6,848 nucleotides of DNA from the NCBI GenBank assembly GCA_904502045.1, contig CAJGEB010000052.1:1-6848 (forward strand), in the 5' to 3' direction. This document shows, in pieces, positions 1 to 5,817 of this stretch. Numbering within the stretch: the first letter of the stretch is position 1; the number at the start of each line of letters is the position of its first letter. The notes beneath the pieces were generated by a model, which was not told the DNA's origin, searched no databases, and saw nothing but the letters and a program-made list of their open reading frames with translations. The stretch comes from an uncultured Oscillospiraceae bacterium (GTDB lineage Bacteria; Bacillota; Clostridia; Oscillospirales; Ruminococcaceae). The position numbers and the translations under genes were made by a program.

Positions 1-18
1 CATTGATACTACTGACAT
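1..18 (-). CDS. Start of a gene running off the left edge, probably gpsA (glycerol-3-phosphate dehydrogenase)
   Basis: Only six codons are visible, reading MSVVSM. The ATG at 18–16 has a full AAGGAGG ribosome binding site at 33–27 with an 8-nt spacer, so the start is well supported. A competing ATG at 23–21 meets a stop after four codons. GpsA proteins usually begin with a short beta strand leading into a GAGSWGT Rossmann loop, and the visible residues fit but do not prove this. The main argument is context: der–plsY–gpsA is a common order in Firmicutes, and GpsA supplies the glycerol-3-phosphate used by PlsY. It has its own promoter at 126–154 and a leader of about 100 nt. The existence of a gene is near certain; its identity is inference. 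Confidence 0.5.
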
Positions 19-119
19 TTCATTTTCCTCCTTAGGTTTTTCCTCCGTTTTGCGCGCCTTGCCAAACCAGCGCTCTTCACGCTTACCTCAGTCAGACAAT
101 TGCAAAACGTGTGTTTTTC
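19..119 (-). promoter_or_regulatory. 5' leader of the left-edge gene, with an 8-bp inverted repeat
   Basis: This is the stretch from the expected transcription start (about 119, seven bases past the -10 box) to the start codon at 18. Near its 5' end, CGTTTTGC (109–102) is perfectly complementary to GCAAAACG (53–46), which could close a domain of about 48 nt. The downstream arm directly abuts a GGAGG (46–42), and a second SD, AAGGAGG, lies at 33–27. Inside the domain are GC-rich segments able to form smaller hairpins, including AGCG/CGCT around 84–73. I do not recognise a known riboswitch class. The leader also contains a possible 23-codon basic reading frame (see findings). Confidence 0.4.
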
Positions 120-125
120 CGAAAG

Positions 126-154
126 ATTATAGCATATATATTTCAAAAAATCAA
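126..154 (-). promoter_or_regulatory. Sigma-A promoter for the left-edge gene (probable gpsA)
   Basis: Read on the minus strand, the -35 box is TTGATT (154–149), then 17 bp, then a perfect -10 TATAAT (131–126). A TG one base before the -10 makes it an extended -10 promoter. It sits just 12 bases past the plsY stop codon. The left-edge gene can therefore be transcribed separately from plsY, although no terminator separates them and read-through is also likely. Confidence 0.85.
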
Positions 155-166
155 TACCTATTTTTA

Positions 167-823
167 CTATTTCTCATTATTTTTTTCTTTTTTCGTCTTC
201 CACAGCTTTCTTTCCGTTCCGTTTATTATGCTTTTGATATTATTTCTGTGCTTGAATATCACAAGTAAACTGAACAGCGTTGCGAAAACTACATTCCACA
301 CCACCGGCTTCGGACTCAAAAACAGCTCTATTCCCGTAATTATAGGATAAACTACCGCTCCCGCGACCGAGCCCGCTGACATCATTCTTGTTACCACTAT
401 CACTAATCCCATTACCAGCAGCGTTATCACAAACACCTTAACATTTATCATCAGCATTATTCCCAGATTCGTCAAAACGCCTTTGCCGCCGCGGAACCCG
501 AAATATATCGGAAACATGTGTCCCAACAAAACAAAAAGTCCAGCTATATACTCTCCGTCAATACTGATTATTCCAAACTCGTTAAATATAAGACGCCCCA
601 GCTCTATCGCCGCTATTCCTTTACCGAAATCTCCGATAAGTGTAAAAAATGCAGGAACAAATCCGTAAGTGCGCAACACGTTCGTCATTCCCGCGTTTCC
701 GCTCCCGCTGTTGCGTATATCATCGCCCTTCATTATTCGGCATACTATTATCGCAAAGTCTATGCTTCCTATCAAATACGCCGCCAAAATCGTCAATGCT
801 CCTGCGCATATTACATTAAACAT
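167..823 (-). CDS. plsY: Acyl-phosphate:glycerol-3-phosphate acyltransferase PlsY
   Basis: PlsY transfers an acyl group from acyl-phosphate (made by PlsX) to sn-glycerol-3-phosphate, giving lysophosphatidic acid, the first membrane step of phospholipid synthesis. The 218-residue product has about six hydrophobic stretches and three family motifs. These are SGSGNAGMTN (39–48) followed by GDFGKG (64–69), GHMFP...FRGGKG (101–115), and FKHRNNIK...GTERK (190–206). The charged lysine-rich tail after 203 is probably cytoplasmic. The more usual GSIPFG near residue 20 reads GSIDFA here, a variation outside the catalytic motifs. The ATG at 823–821 has purine-rich SD-like sequence 8–14 nt upstream and lies 33 nt after der, so it belongs to the DUF512–der–plsY transcript. 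No terminator follows; the next promoter begins almost at once. Confidence 0.96.
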   Translation of the reverse strand: MFNVICAGALTILAAYLIGSIDFAIIVCRIMKGDDIRNSGSGNAGMTNVLRTYGFVPAFFTLIGDFGKGIAAIELGRLIFNEFGIISIDGEYIAGLFVLLGHMFPIYFGFRGGKGVLTNLGIMLMINVKVFVITLLVMGLVIVVTRMMSAGSVAGAVVYPIITGIELFLSPKPVVWNVVFATLFSLLVIFKHRNNIKSIINGTERKLWKTKKEKNNEK

Positions 824-856
824 TTTCTTCCGTTCCTTCTTTTCCGTCAGTACTGC

Positions 857-2176
857 CTATTCCCCGCGCTCACGCACTATCATTCTCACCGGGGTACCCT
901 TAAGTCCGAATGTTTCCCTTATCTTATTCTCTATATACCTCTGATACGAAAAATGAAACAGCTCCGCGTCATTTACAAAGCATACAAATGTAGGCGGCTT
1001 TGTGGACGGCTGTGTCATATAGTATATCTTCAGCCTTCTGCCCTTATCCGTAGGCGGCTGTACCTGCGCTGTTGCATACGCCAATATATCGTTGAGCTTT
1101 CCTGTCGATATCCTCATTGAGTTCTGCTCATTTACGTCCTTTATAATATCATAAAGTCCTTCTACGCGCTGTCCCGTAAGTGCCGATATAAATACTATCG
1201 GTGCGTAAGACATAAAGCTCAGGTCGTTTTCAAGTCCTTTGCGGAACTTTTCCATCGTTCCCGTTTCTTTCTCTACCGCATCCCACTTATTTACCGCTAT
1301 TATGCAGCCTTTCCCCTGCTCATGCGCATATCCTGCTACTTTGGAATCCTGCTGCGTAAATCCAACCTGCGCATCTATCATTATTACGCATACGTCGGAA
1401 CGGTCCACCGCCATGTACGCTCTCAGCACACTGTAACGCTCGATGTTTTCCTCTACCTTACTGTGCCTTCTGATTCCCGCAGTATCTATAAACACATACT
1501 TCCCGTGCTCGTTCTCTATCACCGTATCGGTTGCATCTCTTGTGGTTCCCGCTATATCCGAAACGATTACCTTCTCCTCGCCCGCAAGTCTGTTTATAAG
1601 CGACGATTTTCCCGCATTCGGTTTTCCTATTACTGCTACCTTTATATATTCCTCGTCATATTCCTCGCGTCCTTCAAAGTCTATATGCTCGTAGCACTCG
1701 TCCAAAAGCTCACCGGTTCCGTGGCCGTGTACCGATGATACTGCTATAGGATCCCCCAGACCCAAATTGTAAAACTCGTAAAAATCAGGCGGTATCTCTC
1801 CCACCGAGTCGCATTTATTCACGCAAAGGCTTATCGGCTTTCCGCTCTTGAGCAGCATTGATGCTATCTCCATATCATTCGCAGTTACTCCAGAACGGAT
1901 GTCCGTCACAAATATTATCGCGTCTGCGCTGTCTATCGCAAGCTGTGCCTGCCGCTTCATCTGCGCAAGTATTATATCTCCCGAATACGGCTCGATTCCC
2001 CCCGTATCCACAAGCCTTACCGTCTTTCCACGCCACTCGCACTGCGCATATATTCTGTCGCGAGTAACTCCCGGAGTATCTTCAACTATCGAAAGCCTTT
2101 TTCCCACAAGCTTATTAAACAACGTGGACTTCCCTACGTTAGGGCGCCCCACTATCGCTATTACCGGTAAATCCAT
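857..2176 (-). CDS. der: Ribosome assembly GTPase Der (EngA)
   Basis: Der is an essential tandem GTPase that binds the 50S subunit during late assembly. The 439-residue product has the full family layout and usual length. GTPase domain 1 has P-loop GRPNVGKS (10–17), DTGG (57–60) and NKCD (120–123). An acidic linker (about 165–177) follows. Domain 2 has P-loop GKPNAGKS (184–191), the TTRD switch (211–214), DTAG (231–234) and NKWD (296–299). A KH-like RNA-binding domain runs from about 355 to the end. The second P-loop has Ala where Val is common; the GK[ST] core is intact, so activity should not be affected. The ATG overlaps the DUF512 stop codon by one base (TAATG), with only an imperfect SD (GGGGTGAAGG) upstream, which points to translational coupling with DUF512. 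Confidence 0.98.
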   Translation of the reverse strand: MDLPVIAIVGRPNVGKSTLFNKLVGKRLSIVEDTPGVTRDRIYAQCEWRGKTVRLVDTGGIEPYSGDIILAQMKRQAQLAIDSADAIIFVTDIRSGVTANDMEIASMLLKSGKPISLCVNKCDSVGEIPPDFYEFYNLGLGDPIAVSSVHGHGTGELLDECYEHIDFEGREEYDEEYIKVAVIGKPNAGKSSLINRLAGEEKVIVSDIAGTTRDATDTVIENEHGKYVFIDTAGIRRHSKVEENIERYSVLRAYMAVDRSDVCVIMIDAQVGFTQQDSKVAGYAHEQGKGCIIAVNKWDAVEKETGTMEKFRKGLENDLSFMSYAPIVFISALTGQRVEGLYDIIKDVNEQNSMRISTGKLNDILAYATAQVQPPTDKGRRLKIYYMTQPSTKPPTFVCFVNDAELFHFSYQRYIENKIRETFGLKGTPVRMIVRERGE

Positions 2177-3483
2177 TATTCCTTCACCCCGATCATTGCT
2201 GAAAGTAATTCTGCTCCGTCATTTTGCGTAGCTCTTACCCCTATCTTCAGCTTCTTCTCAACTTCTTCTCTTGTCATATCATCCAAAAATCTTTCGTCGC
2301 TCCGCAGCATAGCCGCAGGTATCAAAAGCTCCTCTCCGAGCTCCGCACCCTCAAGCTGCTCCACAAGGTCGCATCCCGTCACAAGTCCTGCTACCGTAAT
2401 GCTCTCTCCGAAAAATTTATTGACTATTCCTTTTACTTCCACTTTAAGTCCGCGGAATTTTGCCATCGCCATCTCTGCAAGTTCCCTTATAAAAGGTTCC
2501 GCCGCTTTTCCCGTCGCTATCGTTACCTTGCGCTCTATTCCTCGCTCCTCTTCATCCTCAAGCGCTACCGCAAATTCATACCCCAGCAGCGACACCATTC
2601 CGACTCCGTTTTCAAGCTGGCTGTATTCTCCGTAATAGTCGTCCGGCGGAAACTCCCTTTCGGCTTTTATGAAAAATTCATCCGCGGGATACACAAGTCT
2701 GTCCCCGCTTTCTTTATAGAAATTATTACCCATTTCTTCAATTATGTCAATAACTTCTCCTGCCGTTTTTTTATTATATCCTTCTATTTCATACAGCCCT
2801 TCGCGGCACTTCGTAAGTCCTACCGGCACGCACGCGATACTCTCCACCGCAGGCCTCAATTTCGCAAGCTCCTCTATTGAATACCGCAGCTCTTCTCCGT
2901 CATTTATTCCCGGACACAGTACAAGCTGTGTATTCATCTTTATCCCTGCATCCGCAAACCTCTTCAAGTATTTAAGAGACTCCCCCGCCTTGAGATTTGC
3001 CATCATCTTTACCCTCAGCTCAGGATTCATCGTGTGCACAGATATATTTACAGGACTTATCCGCATCTTGATTATTCTCTCAACGTCCTTATCCTGCAAA
3101 TTAGTCAAGGTTATATAATTCCCGTAAAAAAACGAGAGCCTTGAGTCGTCATCTTTAAAGTAAAGAGATTCCCTCATTCCGCGCGGAAGCTGGTCTATAA
3201 AACAAAAGATGCACTTATTCCGACAGCTCTTCTGCGCGTCCATAAGGTAGCTCTCAAACTCAAGTCCGATCTCGTCGTACTCGCCCTTCTTTATCTCTAC
3301 CTCTCGCTCTTTTCCGTTAGCTCCGATCACAGTCAGCGTTACTCTGCTGTCAGCCATATAAAAATCATAGTCAAGTACGTCATTTATCTCTTCGCCGTTT
3401 ACTCTTTTAAGTATATCTCCCGCTTCTATTCCTTTTTTCCACGCTTTACTGCCTTTCCTTACCGAGCATATCTTTACCGACAA
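2176..3483 (-). CDS. DUF512 family protein with PDZ-like domain and CxxxCxxC iron-sulfur motif
   Basis: This 435-residue protein belongs to the conserved family encoded just before der in many Clostridia. Its biochemical role is not established to my knowledge. An N-terminal PDZ-like segment (about 1–70, with the GIEAGDILKRVNG core at 18–30) is followed by C87-x3-C91-x2-C94, the spacing of a radical-SAM [4Fe-4S] cluster. The elongator-like region that follows has TLTNL (125–129) and SVHTMNPELR (148–157). The C-terminal DUF512 part (about 215–435) includes ENGVGM (291–296), ESITVAGLVTG (360–370) and a late DDM (401–403). The start is TTG at 3483–3481: an in-frame TGA lies two codons upstream, the next in-frame ATG comes only after the PDZ core, and AGGAGG sits 8 nt upstream. 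Radical-SAM chemistry is inferred from the motif; the product and substrate are unknown. Confidence 0.93.
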   Translation of the reverse strand: MSVKICSVRKGSKAWKKGIEAGDILKRVNGEEINDVLDYDFYMADSRVTLTVIGANGKEREVEIKKGEYDEIGLEFESYLMDAQKSCRNKCIFCFIDQLPRGMRESLYFKDDDSRLSFFYGNYITLTNLQDKDVERIIKMRISPVNISVHTMNPELRVKMMANLKAGESLKYLKRFADAGIKMNTQLVLCPGINDGEELRYSIEELAKLRPAVESIACVPVGLTKCREGLYEIEGYNKKTAGEVIDIIEEMGNNFYKESGDRLVYPADEFFIKAEREFPPDDYYGEYSQLENGVGMVSLLGYEFAVALEDEEERGIERKVTIATGKAAEPFIRELAEMAMAKFRGLKVEVKGIVNKFFGESITVAGLVTGCDLVEQLEGAELGEELLIPAAMLRSDERFLDDMTREEVEKKLKIGVRATQNDGAELLSAMIGVKE

Positions 3484-3491
3484 CCTTCACG

Positions 3492-3497
3492 CCTCCT
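3492..3497 (-). promoter_or_regulatory. Ribosome binding site that fixes the TTG start of the DUF512 gene
   Basis: AGGAGG on the minus strand lies 8 nt before the TTG at 3483–3481. This strong site supports the rare start codon, because no ATG is in frame nearby. The usual pairing of a strong SD with a weak start codon suggests modest but real translation. Confidence 0.8.
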
Positions 3498-3520
3498 CTC
3501 TTCGCTTTTTACTCCACGAC

Positions 3521-3546
3521 AAATAGGGAGGGTTTCCCCTCCCTAT
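3521..3546 (-). terminator. Hairpin between rpmF and DUF512, weak or partial terminator
   Basis: On the minus strand ATAGGGAGGG (3546–3537) pairs perfectly with CCCTCCCTAT (3532–3523) around a GAAA tetraloop: ten base pairs, very stable. The downstream T tract is short (TATTTGTCG), so this is a poor classical terminator. It starts 14 nt after the rpmF stop codon. I see no convincing promoter between it and the DUF512 start, so DUF512–der–plsY may depend on read-through. The hairpin could also protect the rpmF 3' end. Confidence 0.65.
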
Positions 3547-3560
3547 ATTTCCCTCACTCT

Positions 3561-3746
3561 TTACTGCTCAACCTTTATAACTTCTTTTCCGTTATAAAAT
3601 CCGCAGCTGGGGCATACACGGTGAGAAAGCTTTAACTCTCCGCACTGTGTGCATTTGGAAAAAGACGGAGCCTCAAGCTTCCATACGCTCGCTCTTCTCT
3701 TATCGCGTCTTGCTTTTGATATTCTTCTTTTCGGTGCTATTCCCAT
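3561..3746 (-). CDS. rpmF: 50S ribosomal protein bL32, zinc-binding form
   Basis: bL32 is a small structural protein of the large ribosomal subunit. The 61-residue product has the typical basic N-terminus ([15 protein letters not shown], 5–19) and the zinc ribbon C32-x2-C35 / C45-x2-C48 that marks the zinc-dependent form. Its length is normal for the family. The start begins MGIAPKRR rather than the usual MAVPKRK. ATG 3746–3744 has AAGGAG at 3760–3755 with an 8-nt spacer. It follows yceD by 28 nt and shares its promoter at 4297–4325, the usual partnership in bacteria. plsX, which often follows rpmF, is absent; a hairpin and DUF512 come instead. Confidence 0.98.
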   Translation of the reverse strand: MGIAPKRRISKARRDKRRASVWKLEAPSFSKCTQCGELKLSHRVCPSCGFYNGKEVIKVEQ

Positions 3747-3774
3747 TTTGGCATCTCCTTCAATATTTTAAACC

Positions 3775-4269
3775 TTAATTTAACAAATCTCTCAGCTTCT
3801 GAAGCCTCGGATCTACATAGCCGCTTTCACAACTGCACTCTTCTTCATTACGGTTCTTTCCGCACTTCTGACACAATCCTTTACAATCATCCCTGCAAAG
3901 CAACACTGCCGGTAATTCAAGTATTATGTCCTCCGCCGCCAGATTCGTAATATCAAGAGCACTGTCTTCGACCACTATATATCCGTCATCGTTATCTCCG
4001 CTCAGCTCCCGCACTAACAAATGCTCAAACTTTAATGCATATTCCTTCTCGCATTCCTTTAAGCACCTGCCGCAACTGTACCCAAGCGTAAATCTCGCTT
4101 CGTATTCAAGTGTTACTATCCCTGCGCAGTTTTTAACCGTTCCCTTTATCTCAGCCGCTCTCGCCATCTCATACCCTTCGGTAAGCGCAAGCTCCTCAGA
4201 TTCAAGCTCCCCGCTAAACTCCTCGCTGTATCCCGGAATCTCGAACACAGTCTTCAGTTCTATGATCAT
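3775..4269 (-). CDS. yceD: DUF177 / YceD family protein, cysteine-rich
   Basis: YceD-family proteins are encoded directly before rpmF in most bacteria and are thought to act in ribosome or rRNA metabolism; the exact role is unsettled. The 164-residue product has the family's CGRC pair (C66, C69), a long acidic middle, the C125/C129/C133/C136 cluster around DDCKGLCQKCG, then C145 and C147, and the diagnostic DPRL (153–156) near the end. The cysteine pairs suggest zinc binding. I start it at ATG 4269 because GAGGTG (4281–4276) lies 6 nt upstream. A GTG nine bases further upstream is part of that SD and is unlikely to be used. A promoter with exact consensus boxes lies about 30 bases before the start. 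Confidence 0.94.
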   Translation of the reverse strand: MIIELKTVFEIPGYSEEFSGELESEELALTEGYEMARAAEIKGTVKNCAGIVTLEYEARFTLGYSCGRCLKECEKEYALKFEHLLVRELSGDNDDGYIVVEDSALDITNLAAEDIILELPAVLLCRDDCKGLCQKCGKNRNEEECSCESGYVDPRLQKLRDLLN

Positions 4270-4275
4270 TACAAT

Positions 4276-4281
4276 CACCTC
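4276..4281 (-). promoter_or_regulatory. Ribosome binding site that decides the yceD start
   Basis: GAGGTG on the minus strand lies 6 nt before ATG 4269. The GTG inside this element is in frame with yceD, so an automatic call may add three residues. As the SD itself, it should not be the start. Confidence 0.75.
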
Positions 4282-4296
4282 ATAGCGCTAAATTGT

Positions 4297-4325
4297 ATTA
4301 TATAATTAACGCAACGGTTTGTCAA
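4297..4325 (-). promoter_or_regulatory. Exact-consensus sigma-A promoter of yceD–rpmF
   Basis: On the minus strand TTGACA (4325–4320), exactly 17 bp, then TATAAT (4302–4297) match the vegetative consensus at every position and in spacing. The expected transcription start, about 4290, lies on a TAGCGCTA palindrome (4290–4283), and the leader is only about 20 nt. Such a strong promoter fits constitutive, growth-linked supply of L32. It sits 17 bp past the ddh stop codon, and no terminator is seen between them. Confidence 0.92.
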
Positions 4326-4342
4326 TATCAAATTTTGCTCCT

Positions 4343-5239
4343 TTAGACCAATTTGCGTATTAATTTTTCTTTATCGCCGCAAAGAAAATCTATCACCGGT
4401 ATCTCTATCATCGTATAGCAGCCCGGTTCCCTCTTCATCGAGGCTCTCGCTGCCGCTACCATTATCTGTCCGGTAAGTGCGGGATTGTTTATCTTCATAT
4501 TAAACTCAAAGTTCTGATTCTGAGTATTTCCGGACACTCCTTTTCTCACCATGTTTACTCCGTGTCCCATATCCTTAAGCGCATCTACACTGTCTACCGC
4601 TATTACATGGGTTTCGTCATGGCTGAAGTAGTCGTCCGACTTTATCCTCTTTGCGACATCCTCATACTCATATCCCGCTTCAAGCTCCACATATACCATT
4701 CTTCTGTGGATTCCGGTTCCGAGCGGTATCGTCATCGACAGCGCCGCTTTTACTCCTTCTATTGCCTTCGCTGCTACGGTATGTCCCATACTCATTCCCG
4801 GTCCGAAGTTTGTGTATGTTATTCCCTTCGGTGCTGCAGCTTCAAGCAGTGCTCTTACGATAGAATCGCTTCCCGGATCCCAGCCCGCTGATATTACCGC
4901 CGCTCTTCCGCTCGCTTTAGCCGTTTTATCAAGTCGGCACTTCAGCTCCCAGATTCCGCCGTGTATATCATAGCTGTCTACTGTATTTATTCCAAGTGCA
5001 AGTATCTTATCTGCCATATCGGGCGTCGCTCTTGTCGGAGCACACAGTATCGCCACGTCAGGCTTTCTGCTCAGCTTATTTATATCGTCAACAACTTCAA
5101 CTCCGGCAAGCTCGTCGCTTTTAGCTCCGTTTCTTCTCACTACTCCCACAAGCTCCATATCACTCGCAGCTTCTATTGCTTCCTTCACCGCTCTTCCGAT
5201 ATTGCCGTATCCTACTATCGCTGCCTTTATCTTTTCCAT
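4343..5239 (-). CDS. ddh: meso-Diaminopimelate D-dehydrogenase, ~300-residue (type II) form
   Basis: This enzyme makes meso-2,6-diaminopimelate from tetrahydrodipicolinate, ammonia and NADPH in one step, feeding peptidoglycan and lysine. The 298-residue product has the Rossmann loop GYGNIG (10–15), VDSYD (D91), SAGWDPG (D121), FGPGMSMGH (145–153), T170, R180, H226 and NNPALTG (N252). These match, one position earlier each, the substrate-binding residues I recall for the Symbiobacterium type II enzyme. The long insertion of the Corynebacterium form (320 residues) is missing. The frame stays open to a TTG at 5302, but that codon lies in the -35 box of the gene's own promoter, so the start is ATG 5239 (GTG 5248 is a lesser alternative). 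The SD is weak (GAAGGCGGTGG). It appears to be a single-gene unit with possible read-through into yceD. Confidence 0.94.
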   Translation of the reverse strand: MEKIKAAIVGYGNIGRAVKEAIEAASDMELVGVVRRNGAKSDELAGVEVVDDINKLSRKPDVAILCAPTRATPDMADKILALGINTVDSYDIHGGIWELKCRLDKTAKASGRAAVISAGWDPGSDSIVRALLEAAAPKGITYTNFGPGMSMGHTVAAKAIEGVKAALSMTIPLGTGIHRRMVYVELEAGYEYEDVAKRIKSDDYFSHDETHVIAVDSVDALKDMGHGVNMVRKGVSGNTQNQNFEFNMKINNPALTGQIMVAAARASMKREPGCYTMIEIPVIDFLCGDKEKLIRKLV

Positions 5240-5273
5240 CTTCGCCACCGCCTTCAATTTTATTTTACGCTTC

Positions 5274-5302
5274 AATATATCGCATTTTTCCCTTTCAGTC
5301 AA
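5274..5302 (-). promoter_or_regulatory. Sigma-A promoter of ddh
   Basis: On the minus strand TTGACT (5302–5297), 17 bp, then TATATT (5279–5274) differ from consensus by one base in each box. The expected start is about 5267, giving a leader of about 28 nt before ATG 5239. The promoter lies after the terminator at 5337–5372, which makes ddh transcriptionally independent of pgi. Confidence 0.8.
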
Positions 5303-5336
5303 TATGCTCTTTTCACAAAATACACAATCTCTCCAT

Positions 5337-5372
5337 AAAAATTTTCAGCGGCGCATAATCCCTATGCGCCGC
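5337..5372 (-). terminator. Rho-independent terminator of the pgi–P-loop gene unit
   Basis: On the minus strand GCGGCGCATA (5372–5363) pairs perfectly with TATGCGCCGC (5357–5348) around a 5-nt loop, giving a GC-rich 10-bp stem. It is followed by TGAAAATTTTT; the T run begins six bases after the stem, later than ideal. It starts 9 nt after the stop codon of the 136-residue gene. Together with the ddh promoter just beyond it, this marks a clear transcription unit boundary. Confidence 0.8.
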
Positions 5373-5380
5373 CGTCTTGC

Positions 5381-5791
5381 TTAAAGAATAAATTCACTTA
5401 TGCTCTCGGGTATCTCACTCTTATCGCACGATACCGTAAATACTATCTTTACCTCATGCTCCTTCATAAGCTCCCCAAGCTTCTTTACCATCTCGGCAAA
5501 CTCGTTTAAATCTTTTCCGCCTATCTTCAGTGTCGCATCTACAAATATATTCGTTATATCGTAGTTCCCTGCCATTATTCCGGCTACAAAGCCATACAAT
5601 GCAGGAAATCCTTCAATGTCGTAATGCTCTATATCAACCAGTCTTACCGAATAGTTAATATCATAAGTAAGCTTTAATCCTTTCTCTATGCATACGACGC
5701 TTCCTTTTGTTTCCTTCACTGCTTCTCCTATCATCCCGATAAGCGCCTTTGTTTTTCCCGTACCCTTCGGACCGACTATCAATCCTATCAT
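5381..5791 (-). CDS. Small P-loop NTPase-like protein of unknown function
   Basis: I do not recognise a characterised function; similar small ATP-binding hypotheticals are, as I recall, common in Clostridia. The 136-residue product opens directly with a beta strand and Walker A, IGLIVGPKGTGKT (2–14). A plausible Walker B is NIFVDAT (81–87, D85). KIVFTVSCDK (115–124) ends in polar residues like a sensor strand. There is no signal peptide, membrane segment or obvious partner domain, and it is short for a P-loop fold, so it may act as an oligomer or an accessory factor. The ATG at 5791–5789 has a strong AAGGAGG (5805–5799) with a 7-nt spacer. It follows pgi by 56 nt with no clear terminator between, so it is probably co-transcribed with pgi, and it ends at the terminator 5337–5372. 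Confidence 0.85.
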   Translation of the reverse strand: MIGLIVGPKGTGKTKALIGMIGEAVKETKGSVVCIEKGLKLTYDINYSVRLVDIEHYDIEGFPALYGFVAGIMAGNYDITNIFVDATLKIGGKDLNEFAEMVKKLGELMKEHEVKIVFTVSCDKSEIPESISEFIL

Positions 5792-5817
5792 ACGAACTCC
5801 TCCTTAATTTTTATTTC

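Noticed and set aside
1..350. Plus-strand frames of 72 and 79 codons at the left edge
   Set aside because: They cross the promoter and leader of the minus-strand gene and the plsY 3' end. Their phenylalanine-rich sequence comes from T-rich complement, and no SD site or promoter supports them.
518..1120. 200-codon open frame on the plus strand
   Set aside because: It lies opposite plsY and der, both of which carry complete family motifs. It has no ribosome binding site of note and an odd Tyr/Arg/Cys-rich composition typical of an antisense frame.
2224..2880. 218-codon open frame on the plus strand
   Set aside because: It lies fully opposite the DUF512 gene. The composition is Arg/Tyr/Phe/His-rich with no recognisable domain, as expected from the complement of a purine-rich coding strand.
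3926..4285. 119-codon plus-strand frame, serine-rich
   Set aside because: It is antisense to yceD, which is supported by its promoter, SD site and cysteine motifs. The serine-rich product is the mirror of acidic and alanine codons.
4280..4333. Short minus-strand frame from a TTG after ddh, preceded by AAGGAG
   Set aside because: It would run through the -35 and -10 boxes of the yceD promoter and encode 17 residues with no pattern. The SD-like AAGGAG next to the ddh stop is probably chance.
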